In this document: positions 41,619-50,040 of the stretch, in pieces
Layout: every line of letters begins with the position of its first letter
Numbering within the stretch: the stretch's first letter is position 1
Translations under genes and position numbers: made by a program
Origin: Planctomycetota bacterium
GTDB taxonomy: Bacteria > Planctomycetota > SZUA-567 > H5-PLA8
Direction: 5' to 3'
Length of the DNA stretch: 53,220 nucleotides
Assembly (NCBI GenBank): GCA_026184295.1
Contig: JAHCJK010000018.1
Coordinates: 1 to 53,220 of the forward strand
Notes under the pieces: generated by a model
Database searches by the model: none
Seen by the model: the letters and a program-made list of their open reading frames with translations, nothing else
What the model was told of the DNA's origin: nothing

Positions 41619-43724
41619 ATGCGCATCCTTCAGAGCGTGGCGGCCGTGCTGGTACTGCTGGGGCTGGGCTCGGCCGCGTTTCCGGCCCGGGCGGCGGACG
41701 AGGCGGCCACGACGTCCAAGGTCCCGGCGTCGAGCGTCGCCACCTTTCACTGCCTGAGCCTGTACTGGTCGCCTGAAAAGGGCGAGGCGGGCAAGAAGGT
41801 GCTCGTCAAGTTCCGCGAGGCCGGCCAGAGCGCCTGGCGCGAAGGCTTGGCGATGCGCCACAACCCGGTGGCCAGCCCCGAATGCAAGGCCGACTACCGC
41901 GGCAGCCTCGTGAATTTGAAGCCGGGCACGGTCTACGAGATCCACCTGGCGCTGGAAGGCACCGATGTCCGCACGACGCTGAAGGCGTCCACGTGGAACG
42001 AGACCTTCCCCGTGGCCTCCACGGTGCCCTGCAAGAGCGGCAACACGACCCTGAACATCACCAAGTCCGGCACGCCCGACGGCTACGTGCTCTACGACGG
42101 AACGGGCTGCGTGATCGACTGCGAGAACAAGGCCGACCTGGGGATTTCGGTGGACGCGAGCTACGTGATCCTGCGCGGGTTCACGATCAAGAACGTGAAA
42201 CAGCACGGCATCCGGCTGATGAACGGGCGAAACATCGTCCTGGAACAGTGCGACGTCAGCACATGGGGCAGCGAGGAAGAGAAGGGCTTCGGCTTCGACT
42301 ACCAGGGCGCCGTCTTCAGCAACAAGAAGGACCTGCGCGCCGTCGTGATCCAGCGCTGCAAGTTCCACCATCCGACGTGGGATTCGAACAGTTGGGCCGA
42401 AGACCACAACAACAACCGCCACCCGGCCGGGCCGCAGGCGATCGTCTTCTGGGAATCCGAAGGCAATCACGTCTTCCGCTACAACGAATGCTGGTCGGAC
42501 GAGGCGCACTATTTCAACGACGTGCTGGGCGCGGGCAACAACGGGAGCTACCGCGGCTTTCCCGGGGCCGACAGCGACATCTACGGCAACTACATCGCGA
42601 ACTGCTGGGACGACGGCATCGAGGCCGAAGGCGGCAATCAGAACGTGCGCATCTGGAACAACTACATCGAAAACACGATGATGACGATGGCCAACGCGGC
42701 CACGTCCATCGGGCCGCTGTACGTCTGGCGCAACGTGGGCGGCCGCTCGTACAGCCCGCCCGGCAGCAGTTGGGACCTGACGCACGGCAACTTCATGAAG
42801 ATGGGCTTCGCCGGCAGCGAGACCTGGATGACGGGGCACATGTACTTCTTCCACAACACCGTCTTCCAGCCGAAGGACGAAGGCGCCAACGGGCTCGGCG
42901 GGGACTCGCGCGTCATCAAGCACTGCGTGACGCGCAACAACATCTTCCAGGCGCGCGCGAAGGATTCGCATTCCATCTCGACCGAAAAGAAGTCCAGCAT
43001 CGACAACGATTTCGACTTCGACCTGCTCTCCGGGCGCTTCCCCGAAGGGCACGAGAAGCACGGGATTCAAGGCGTGCCGAAGTATGTTGCCGACGCGGGC
43101 TTTAGCTTCGAGACCAAGAGCGGGAACTTCCAGCAGGCGCCGGACAGCCCGGGCATCAAGAAAGGGGAGGCGATCCCGAACTTCGGCGAAGGTATCGAAG
43201 GCCCGCCGGACCTGGGCGCGCATCAGGCGGGCACGCCGCCGCTGGTCTACGGGTGCAAGGCCGAGTTCGTCCCGCCGGGGAGCGCGTCGAAGCCGGCCGC
43301 GACGCCCGCCGCCGGAGGCGCGAAAGAGACGCGCGCGCCCGCTGAGGCGGCCAAGATCGATCCTTCTCCGCACCGCGATGCGCTGGTCAAAGCCCTGCAG
43401 AGCGAGGTCGCGAAGAAGAAGGCCAAGGTGACGCTGCGCATCATGGGCGGCTGGCAGGACGTGCCGTTCGAAGGCGCGGATGCCTCGGGCGTGACCGTAT
43501 TGATCGCCGGGAACCGCCTGCCGTTGCCGTGGAAAGGGCTGAGCAGCGAGGACTTCGTCAACCTGGGCCTGATGGTCTGCGGCGAGGACGCGGAGTCGGT
43601 CTTTCACGCCGGAGCGCTGGCCGCCGCGGAGCGACTCGAAGCCCCCGCCCGCAAAGCCGAGCAGAAGCTTATGGAGATGAAGTCGGAGAAGGCGAAGGAA
43701 CTCGCGGCGCTGCTGGCCCCGTAG
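41619..43724 (+). CDS. secreted right-handed beta-helix protein
   Basis: A 701-residue exported protein. A signal peptide (1-25, ending ARA) precedes a fibronectin-III-like segment (about 40-125, ending LKPGTVYEIHLALEG). A parallel beta-helix follows (about 170-460) with repeats such as YVILRGFTIKNVKQHGIRLM, NIVLEQCDVS, AIVFWESEGNHVFRYNECW and VRIWNNYIENT. A C-terminal helical part (590-701) is separated by a Pro/Ala linker. Beta-helix proteins of this kind are often polysaccharide lyases or adhesins; I see no lyase catalytic motif I can name. GGGGGA precedes ATG 41619. A GC-rich hairpin (CCCGGA/TCCGGG) lies between pckA and this gene. Confidence 0.82.
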   Translation: MRILQSVAAVLVLLGLGSAAFPARAADEAATTSKVPASSVATFHCLSLYWSPEKGEAGKKVLVKFREAGQSAWREGLAMRHNPVASPECKADYRGSLVNLKPGTVYEIHLALEGTDVRTTLKASTWNETFPVASTVPCKSGNTTLNITKSGTPDGYVLYDGTGCVIDCENKADLGISVDASYVILRGFTIKNVKQHGIRLMNGRNIVLEQCDVSTWGSEEEKGFGFDYQGAVFSNKKDLRAVVIQRCKFHHPTWDSNSWAEDHNNNRHPAGPQAIVFWESEGNHVFRYNECWSDEAHYFNDVLGAGNNGSYRGFPGADSDIYGNYIANCWDDGIEAEGGNQNVRIWNNYIENTMMTMANAATSIGPLYVWRNVGGRSYSPPGSSWDLTHGNFMKMGFAGSETWMTGHMYFFHNTVFQPKDEGANGLGGDSRVIKHCVTRNNIFQARAKDSHSISTEKKSSIDNDFDFDLLSGRFPEGHEKHGIQGVPKYVADAGFSFETKSGNFQQAPDSPGIKKGEAIPNFGEGIEGPPDLGAHQAGTPPLVYGCKAEFVPPGSASKPAATPAAGGAKETRAPAEAAKIDPSPHRDALVKALQSEVAKKKAKVTLRIMGGWQDVPFEGADASGVTVLIAGNRLPLPWKGLSSEDFVNLGLMVCGEDAESVFHAGALAAAERLEAPARKAEQKLMEMKSEKAKELAALLAP

Positions 43725-44085
43725 ACGGCGAAATCGATCTAAAAACGACCATCCCCATGGCATTTCCAGGGCTTGATATCGGAACCCATTGTCCCATATT
43801 GGGATAAATTGAATTACAGTTGACCTGAAGTTGAGCCTGTATTGAAACGGTATCGATTACCGTTCGGTAATACGACGTGTTACAAAGAATCTACATTGTG
43901 CGCAACATTGCGCAGTGGCGCATAAGCTATGCACATATGTGCCTAGGCGCGTAACCTTCCACGACACTAAAGATTTAAGACGCAGATTGTTGGGATAAAA
44001 AATAAATTTTCTTCCTCCGTCACCTTGGAATGCACCTTGCTCAATCGACAAACGAACTGTTGTCAATGAGTTTAGGAGACTGCAT
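43725..44085. promoter_or_regulatory. A+T-rich intergenic region packed with palindromes
   Basis: This 361-bp gap holds no gene. It contains at least seven perfect dyads: TCCCA-TAT-TGGGA (43792-43804), AACGGTA-TCGAT-TACCGTT (43846-43864), TTACCG-TT-CGGTAA (43857-43870), TGCGCAA-CA-TTGCGCA (43899-43914), GCATA-AGC-TATGC (43920-43932), GCACATATGTGC (43931-43942) and GCCTAGGC (43941-43948). Several overlap and are mutually exclusive as RNA hairpins. It directly precedes the second pseudopilin operon and may be its leader or operator region. Confidence 0.6.
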
Positions 44086-44691
44086 GTGAGAACGGCGCGT
44101 GGGTTGAGCCTTTTTGAAATGCTGGTGGCGGTGGGCATCCTGGCCCTCTCGCTCGCCTCGGCGGTCCAGCTTCAGATGCGCTCGATGATGCTGGTGCAGA
44201 CCGACGACGAAGCCGTCACGGCCTTGAACGCCGCGCGGCGCATGCGCGAGATCATGGAGACGGACGTTCCGTTCAACAAGGTCTTCTACTTCTTCAACAC
44301 CAAGACGACCGACGACAGCCTTTCGGGCTTCAACACGTCCAACCCGACGCCGTCAGGGCTGGTTCCGAGCAACTCGTTCTACGTCCCGTACAACTCGGTC
44401 TTTCTGATGCGCGACACGAACGCCGACACGATTCCGGACAGCATCGTCACGGGCAAGCTTTACTTCCCCACCGACGTCAACGGCGCGCTGCTCGAGACCC
44501 AGACGGGCGCGTTTCTGGGCACGGGCGTGAACATCGACCTGAACGGCAACAACACCAACAACGACACCATCGATCTGGCGTCCACGTACACGCTCCTGCC
44601 GGTGAAGGTGGTCGTGGACTGGACGAGCGTCTCGGGCGGCGACCAGCGCGTGGAACTGAAGACGATCCTGGTCAAGCGGACTTCGCCCTAG
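44086..44691 (+). CDS. prepilin-type N-methylation protein (GspI/PilV-like)
   Basis: A 201-residue pseudopilin. Leader MRTARG, then LSLFEMLVAVGILALSLASA with Glu at +5 (E11). The size suggests the GspI/PilV class. The soluble domain has Asp/Asn-rich turns (RDTNADTIPD, DLNGNNTNND) like calcium-binding loops. It starts with GTG 44086, 7 nt after AGGAG; the ATG two bases upstream (44084) is followed at once by TGA and cannot be the start. It is the first gene of the second pseudopilin operon and follows the palindrome-rich region. Confidence 0.85.
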   Translation: MRTARGLSLFEMLVAVGILALSLASAVQLQMRSMMLVQTDDEAVTALNAARRMREIMETDVPFNKVFYFFNTKTTDDSLSGFNTSNPTPSGLVPSNSFYVPYNSVFLMRDTNADTIPDSIVTGKLYFPTDVNGALLETQTGAFLGTGVNIDLNGNNTNNDTIDLASTYTLLPVKVVVDWTSVSGGDQRVELKTILVKRTSP

Positions 44692-44704
44692 CAAAGGTAA
44701 AGCG

Positions 44705-45379
44705 ATGAGAAACTTCCGTCCCCGAATCCGAACCGCGCCCCGCGGGATGTCGCTGCTGGAAGCGCTGGTCGCGACGGTGATCCTGGCGGTGCTGCTGGGC
44801 GGCGTCTTCGCCTTCCTGGTCAGCGCGCGCGACCACTTCGAATCGGTGACGATCGAGTCGGACCTGCGCGACCGTTCGCGCATCGTGATGGACTTCATCT
44901 GCACCGAACTGCGCCAGGCCTCGGCGGCGACGATCGAGATCAACGATTCGCCCACGACGCTTGCGGGCAGCAAGATCGCCTTCAAGAAAGCCATCGGGTA
45001 CGCCGGCGGCGCGCTGCAGGTCGGGCCGGTCAACGCCTTCACCTGGGTGCTGGCGCCCGAAGAGACCTTGGTGGGCGTGGACGACGACGCGGACGGCGTG
45101 CTGGACGAAGGCTACATCCGCTACAGCGACGGGATCGGCGACCGCGACCTCAACGACAACTGCTCCTCCCTGCTGGAGGGCGAAGTCGAAGACACCGTAG
45201 ACAACAACGGGAACGGCGCGGCGGACGAACGGGGCCTGTTCTTCCAGCGCAAGACGAACGTGGCGAATTCCATCGTGGCCGAAGTGATCGTCCGGCTGAC
45301 GCTGATCAAGCGGGACCGGTTTCGCAGGGTCATTTACGAGACCTCGTCGGAGGCGGCCGTCACCTTCCGGAATCCCTGA
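44705..45379 (+). CDS. prepilin-type protein (GspJ/PilW-like)
   Basis: A 224-residue pseudopilin. Basic leader ending APRG, then MSLLEALVATVILAVLLGGV with Glu at +5. The soluble part has the DRSRIVMDFICTELRQAS helix seen in PilW/GspJ proteins and two calcium-loop-like segments, DDDADGVLDE (126-135) and DNNGNGAADE. AAAGGTAAAG precedes ATG 44705, 13 bp after the previous stop. Confidence 0.85.
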   Translation: MRNFRPRIRTAPRGMSLLEALVATVILAVLLGGVFAFLVSARDHFESVTIESDLRDRSRIVMDFICTELRQASAATIEINDSPTTLAGSKIAFKKAIGYAGGALQVGPVNAFTWVLAPEETLVGVDDDADGVLDEGYIRYSDGIGDRDLNDNCSSLLEGEVEDTVDNNGNGAADERGLFFQRKTNVANSIVAEVIVRLTLIKRDRFRRVIYETSSEAAVTFRNP

Positions 45380-45426
45380 GCGGGCCGGAAAGGCGAGCCG
45401 GACGGGAAAGAGACAGGAGAGACGTC

Positions 45427-47553
45427 ATGCGGAAGTTTCATCGAGGCGAACGCGGCACGGCGCTGATCATCGTTTTCGTGGTCACCCTGCTGCTGCTCAG
45501 CATGGCCATGTCGGTCTACATGGTCACGTCGAACCGCGTGCGCGGCACCACCGCCACCGAGCGCGGCGAGCGCGCGCTGGCCACCTGCGAAGCGGCGCTG
45601 GCGCTGGCCATCGACAGTTTCCGCAAGGGCAACTACCCGACCACGTCGACCACCACCAACGGGTCGCTGGGGGACAGCACCTACACGATCATGGCCATCA
45701 ACGTGGGCGCCGGGAACTACAAGATCATCGTGACTTCGCCGAGCGCCAGTTCGATCACCGACAACGGTGACGGCACCTACAAGATCATCGCGAACTCCTC
45801 GAACACGGTCACCTGGGACGCGCAAGGCCGCGCCATCGAGGCCTTCGTCTCGGGGCAGACCTACCACCCGTTCCTGAACTACGCGATCTTCGCGGGCAAC
45901 AAGACGAACTCCAGCTACCACTTCGATTTCGGCGGCTATAAGACGTACACCTACACCACGCAGACGCCGGGGCACACGGTCTCGACGACGACCACCTCCT
46001 ATACGAACACCATCACCGCCACCACGCCGCTGCCGACGCCCAATCCCCAGGTCACCACCACGGTCACGTCCGGCTACACCCAGACGGTCTCGGCCTTCTA
46101 CACCAAGCAGGGCCCGAGCAGCGGCAAGTACCGCTGGAAGATCGATACGACGACCGACACCGTCTACGCCCCGGTGCTCGACACCACCTCGGATTCGCGC
46201 GACACCGTCAGCGGCGACGTGTACATAAACGGCAGTTCGCACTTTTACTACGCCGACCAGGGCACGCCGGAGTCGGGGACGGTGCTCCAGGGCGGCGCGA
46301 CGATCACCGGCGCGCACGTGGACGTGACGGGCTCGATCACGCGGTACAACGGCACGCCGCTGGGCGGAGCGACCGCCGCCGGCGCGGTGTCCTCCAACAG
46401 CACGTTCGTGACGGGGAACGCCAACGGCGGCTTCAGCACGGTGATCCCGCCGCCCGACCTGCAGGGCGCCGGCTACACCAGCATGGCCCTGGCCGCGAAG
46501 ACCGCGCCGAGCGGGACGCTGAACGGCGTCGTGTACGTCGATGGGCCCAACTCGGCGCTGAATACCTCCAAGACCATGTCCGGGCAGGAGTCGGGCGCGA
46601 ACAACTTCTGCTACACGGCCTCCAGTTCCAACGCGCTGGCCTCCATCTTCGCGAAGGGCGTGCTTTCCGGCAGTTCCAATCCCTACGTGGCGATGGGCCC
46701 GAAGATCAACGCCAACGGCGGGACGACCAACGAGAACTACTTCCTCGGCGACTGGTGGGAGACCTCCACGGGGCAGACGATCACGATCACGCCCAGCCAG
46801 AACAACAAGACCTACTACGTCCCCGGCAACCTGTGGCTCGAAACCAACGGCGCGGGCCCGCAGATCAAGACTACGGACGGCAGCCCGGTGCGCATCACCA
46901 TCGTGGCCGCCGGCAACGTGTACCTCTGCGACCAGCTCCTGCACAGCGACTACCCGGCCAGCGCCTCGCAGATGCCGGGAACCTCGACGTACGCCTACAA
47001 CGCGACGCCCAACAAGGACGCGATCGCGCTCATCGCCATGGCCAGCCCGCCCAACGGCGCGGTGACCAGCGACAGCTACACCGACAACAACGACAACGGC
47101 AAGTGGGACCCGGGCGAACCGATCATCAAGGCCGACGGCACGGTCGAGAACACGACCGCGGCGACGCCCTCGAACTACTTCAAGGGCCCGAAGGAAGGCA
47201 CCGGCAACATCTACTTCGGCGACCCGACCATCGGCCCCGTCGGATTCATGGGCGCCTTCCTGTACGCGCAGAACAACTTCGACGACTACGCGCTGGAAAA
47301 GATCAACGGCCTCGACCAGCCGCAGGAGATCGGCATCTACGGCACGATGTCCGCGGGCAACGCGATCCGCGTCAAGCGCGACTTCTCCAACGCCAACACC
47401 GGCAACGTTCCGTACCACGCGCGCATGACGGTGCGCTACGACCCGCGCCTGCAGAGCGGTTCGGTGAAGCTCCCCAACATGCCCAACCAGGCGACCGGCA
47501 TGACCACCGGCGGCGTCAGCCTGCTCTCGTGGCGCGAACTGGCGGTGCGGTAA
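45427..47553 (+). CDS. large PilX/GspK-like pilus-tip protein
   Basis: A 708-residue protein with a PilX-like N-terminus: RKFHRGERG, then TALIIVFVVTLLLLSMAMSV without Glu at +5. A Thr/Ser-rich region (about 175-225) of low complexity follows, then long beta-rich sequence. DNNDNGKWDPGE (553-564) is a canonical calcium loop of the DxNxDNGxxDxGE kind. PilX is normally about 160-200 residues, so most of this protein is an added domain that I do not recognise; a surface-exposed, calcium-stabilised tip domain is plausible. AGGAGAG precedes ATG 45427. It is the third gene of the operon. Confidence 0.78.
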   Translation: MRKFHRGERGTALIIVFVVTLLLLSMAMSVYMVTSNRVRGTTATERGERALATCEAALALAIDSFRKGNYPTTSTTTNGSLGDSTYTIMAINVGAGNYKIIVTSPSASSITDNGDGTYKIIANSSNTVTWDAQGRAIEAFVSGQTYHPFLNYAIFAGNKTNSSYHFDFGGYKTYTYTTQTPGHTVSTTTTSYTNTITATTPLPTPNPQVTTTVTSGYTQTVSAFYTKQGPSSGKYRWKIDTTTDTVYAPVLDTTSDSRDTVSGDVYINGSSHFYYADQGTPESGTVLQGGATITGAHVDVTGSITRYNGTPLGGATAAGAVSSNSTFVTGNANGGFSTVIPPPDLQGAGYTSMALAAKTAPSGTLNGVVYVDGPNSALNTSKTMSGQESGANNFCYTASSSNALASIFAKGVLSGSSNPYVAMGPKINANGGTTNENYFLGDWWETSTGQTITITPSQNNKTYYVPGNLWLETNGAGPQIKTTDGSPVRITIVAAGNVYLCDQLLHSDYPASASQMPGTSTYAYNATPNKDAIALIAMASPPNGAVTSDSYTDNNDNGKWDPGEPIIKADGTVENTTAATPSNYFKGPKEGTGNIYFGDPTIGPVGFMGAFLYAQNNFDDYALEKINGLDQPQEIGIYGTMSAGNAIRVKRDFSNANTGNVPYHARMTVRYDPRLQSGSVKLPNMPNQATGMTTGGVSLLSWRELAVR

Positions 47554-47602
47554 CCCCGCGCGGCCGGCCTCGAACGCAGAACCTTAAGGAGCCCAGCGCT
47601 TC

Positions 47603-49309
47603 ATGATTCCCCGGATGGCTGTACTGGCGGTCGCGGCGGCGCTCCTCCTTTCCAACGTACCCTCGGCCGAACCCGCGCCCGCGCCCGCGCCCGCGGCCCC
47701 CAAGGACCCCTTGCGCGTCAACCTCGAGAACGCGCTCAAGCACCTGAAGGACCTGCCCAAGCCGCAGAAGAGCGAAGACCTGCCGGTCTTCGAGCAGACC
47801 GCCAACGCGGCGATCATGCAGATCGCGGGGCTGGGCGACAAAGCCCCCGAGACGCTGCTGGAGATGGCCACCGAGAACGTCCGCGCCGTGCCCGCGCACG
47901 TGCTCGTCAAGGTGCTGCAAACGCAGCCGAAGCGGTCCGGCGAATGGATCGAAAGGATCGGCGCGTGCATGCAGCCCGGCGGGAAGGGCAAGTCGTACAG
48001 GTCGCTGGAAGACGTGCTCCTGGACGGCGAATACTGGTGCTTCGTCCTGAACGACCTGAAGGACCCCGCCGCGATCAAGTACCTCGCCCCGCTCCTGCAG
48101 TTCCGCAGCGGCCCCGTGGGGAAGGTGATCCTGGAACTCTCCGAAAAGCAGGGCAGCCTGGACGCGATCGAGAAGTACCTGAAGGACGAGAAGTCCGATC
48201 CCAAGCAGCGCGCCGAATTCGTGATCATGCTCTCGTATTCCAGCCGCCCCGACCTGGCCGTGCCCGTGCTGCGCAACGCGCTCAAGGACAAGGACCTGGA
48301 AGTCCGCCAGGAGGCCGTGCAGGCGCTCGGCTTTCTGGGCCTGGACGGCCAGGAAGCGCCGGACGAGTTCAAGTGGTTCCTCAACGACGAGGATCCCAAG
48401 CTGCGGCGCTGGACGGCGCGAAGCTGCGTCGCGCTGGGGCTTTTCGACCACACCCCGCACCTGATCCCGCTGCTCAAGGACGAGAACGAATCCCTGCGCG
48501 AGGAAGCGCGGGAACTGCTGACGGCGATGGTCGGCCAGGATTTCGGCGGAAGCGTGGAGGACTGGAACCGCTGGTGGAACCAGGTCGGTTCTCAGTTCCC
48601 CGCGCGCCTGCGCAAGTGCCTGTCGGACCGGCCGACCTGCGCGATGCCGCAGGACAAGATCAACCTGATGAAGGCGCTCGTGGACATCGTGATGCTGCGC
48701 GACCGGCAGATCGAAGCCACCGCCAACGGCTGGATCCTGGACGCCGAATCCGAGGTGCGGATCCAGGCGTGCAAGGTCTTCATGGCCATGCCGCCCCGGA
48801 TGCCGTCGCTGAAGGGACTCTCGCTGCTGGTGGAACTCCTGCGCGACGAGAACGCGACGGTCGTGCAGGCCGCGCATATGGCGCTGCTCAAGCATTCGCC
48901 GTCCGCGCTGCCGGCGGAGTACGCGGTCTGGAAGGACTGGCTGCTGCGCCGCAACGCGCCGCCCGACGCGATGAAGATGATGTCGATGGCGATGTGGGGC
49001 TTCCGGCCCAAGGAGCTGCCGCTGAACGTGCAGCCCGAGGCGCTGGACGTCGTCGCCGCGATGCCGTCGAAGCCGATGCCGCGCCGCACGGTGAATGCGC
49101 CCAGCGCCGAAGCCGTCGCGGCGGCCAAGTCCGCGGCCGAGGCGCCGCCGGCGGCCGAGGCGGAAGCGACGTACATCCCGTGGGGGCCGCTGTCCGCGAT
49201 CGCGATCGGGCTCGCCGTCATCGCCGCCCTGGCCGGAGCGGTCTACTCCTTCCAGAAGCGCCTGCAGCGCGAGCGCGAGTCCGCCCGCAAGCTGGGCCGC
49301 GCGCGCTAG
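47603..49309 (+). CDS. exported HEAT-repeat protein with C-terminal membrane helix
   Basis: A 568-residue protein with an N-terminal signal or anchor (MAVLAVAAALLLSNVPSAEP), a short Pro/Ala linker and helical repeats of HEAT type (RPDLAVPVLRNALKDKDLEV, RQEAVQALGFLGLDG, PHLIPLLKDENESLREEARE, LVELLRDENATVVQAAHMAL). A C-terminal membrane helix near 525-547 is followed by a basic tail. HEAT repeats are protein-binding scaffolds. AAGGAG lies 11 nt before ATG 47603. It is 49 bp after the PilX-like gene on the same strand and is probably the last gene of that operon, possibly holding pilus components in the envelope (inference). Confidence 0.82.
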   Translation: MIPRMAVLAVAAALLLSNVPSAEPAPAPAPAAPKDPLRVNLENALKHLKDLPKPQKSEDLPVFEQTANAAIMQIAGLGDKAPETLLEMATENVRAVPAHVLVKVLQTQPKRSGEWIERIGACMQPGGKGKSYRSLEDVLLDGEYWCFVLNDLKDPAAIKYLAPLLQFRSGPVGKVILELSEKQGSLDAIEKYLKDEKSDPKQRAEFVIMLSYSSRPDLAVPVLRNALKDKDLEVRQEAVQALGFLGLDGQEAPDEFKWFLNDEDPKLRRWTARSCVALGLFDHTPHLIPLLKDENESLREEARELLTAMVGQDFGGSVEDWNRWWNQVGSQFPARLRKCLSDRPTCAMPQDKINLMKALVDIVMLRDRQIEATANGWILDAESEVRIQACKVFMAMPPRMPSLKGLSLLVELLRDENATVVQAAHMALLKHSPSALPAEYAVWKDWLLRRNAPPDAMKMMSMAMWGFRPKELPLNVQPEALDVVAAMPSKPMPRRTVNAPSAEAVAAAKSAAEAPPAAEAEATYIPWGPLSAIAIGLAVIAALAGAVYSFQKRLQRERESARKLGRAR

Positions 49310-49344
49310 CCCGCGCCGTCCGGAAGGCCGGAACGCCCGCTGTG

Positions 49345-49377
49345 CGGCCGGCCGGAACGGGCCGTCCGGCCGGCCGG
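49345..49377. terminator. strong GC hairpin after HEAT gene
   Basis: CGGCCGGCCGG (49345-49355) pairs with CCGGCCGGCCG (49366-49376) around a 10-nt loop. There is no U-tract, so Rho-independent termination is uncertain, but the very stable stem 35 bp past the stop could protect the 3' end. Confidence 0.45.
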
Positions 49378-49471
49378 AAACCCCGCACGCCCCGCGCCGC
49401 GCGGTTTCGCGTCCCCGCCCTAGTCCCTTCCACGCGCACGTTTACCGGATCGCGGCCGCGCCCCGGCGCAC

Positions 49472-49487
49472 TGGCACGCGTCTTGAT
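49472..49487 (+). promoter_or_regulatory. sigma-54-type (-24/-12) promoter
   Basis: TGGCACG, four bases, TTGAT: a near-perfect match to TGGCACG-N4-TTGCW with the GC of the -12 element reading GA. It lies 25 bp upstream of the 175-aa gene, right for a start of transcription near 49499. No sigma-54 activator gene is in the window. Confidence 0.6.
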
Positions 49488-49512
49488 ATTCGTGGAGCAG
49501 AGGGGACGGCCC

Positions 49513-50040
49513 ATGCTCCAGCCACTTCCCATTTTCTTCGAAGCGATGGACGAGTCGATGCGCCACGCCCTGCGCATCGTCTGGGAACTTCGCCGCCGGC
49601 TCTTCATCGGCGGCCTCTCGCCGCTGCCCTTCGCGGCGACGCTGCGCGATCTTCGCGACGTGCTCGAGGCGGTGCGACGGAACCGGCAGGCGCCCGCGCT
49701 CTTCGTGGTCAACACGCACGGCGCGGAGCACCTGCTGCGCGAGATCGACGAGATCGTCGGCGATGCGCCGGTGCTCTTCTTCCGCCGCGAGCTGGTCTGG
49801 ATGCGGGACCGCCACGCGGAAGGCGGCCGGCCGGGCGTCACCGCGGCGCTTGGCGAGATGCGCCCGCGGCTGACCACCATCCGCCACTACGGGCCGAAGA
49901 ACAGCGCGCAGGTGGCCGGCGCCCTGGCGCCCAGAATCCGGCGGTTTCTCCAGTACGGGGATTTCCACTGCCTGGAGAACCGTGTGCGGCTGGATGCGAG
50001 CAGGTCCGGAGGTCACCTTTCGCCGATGCAGTACAGGTAG
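49513..50040 (+). CDS. hypothetical protein, 175 aa
   Basis: A 175-residue protein that I do not recognise. It has a helical N-terminal part (ESMRHALRIVWELRRRLF, FAATLRDLRDVLEAVRR) and an alternating beta/alpha section (APALFVVNTHGAEHLLREID, DAPVLFFRR, RLTTIRHYG), a pattern compatible with a small Rossmann-like or degenerate receiver-like domain. There is no signal peptide. GGGGA precedes ATG 49513. It is monocistronic, preceded by a sigma-54-like promoter. Its last 28 bases overlap the 3' end of the convergent propeller gene. The coherent amphipathic helices and codon use support a real gene. Confidence 0.65.
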   Translation: MLQPLPIFFEAMDESMRHALRIVWELRRRLFIGGLSPLPFAATLRDLRDVLEAVRRNRQAPALFVVNTHGAEHLLREIDEIVGDAPVLFFRRELVWMRDRHAEGGRPGVTAALGEMRPRLTTIRHYGPKNSAQVAGALAPRIRRFLQYGDFHCLENRVRLDASRSGGHLSPMQYR

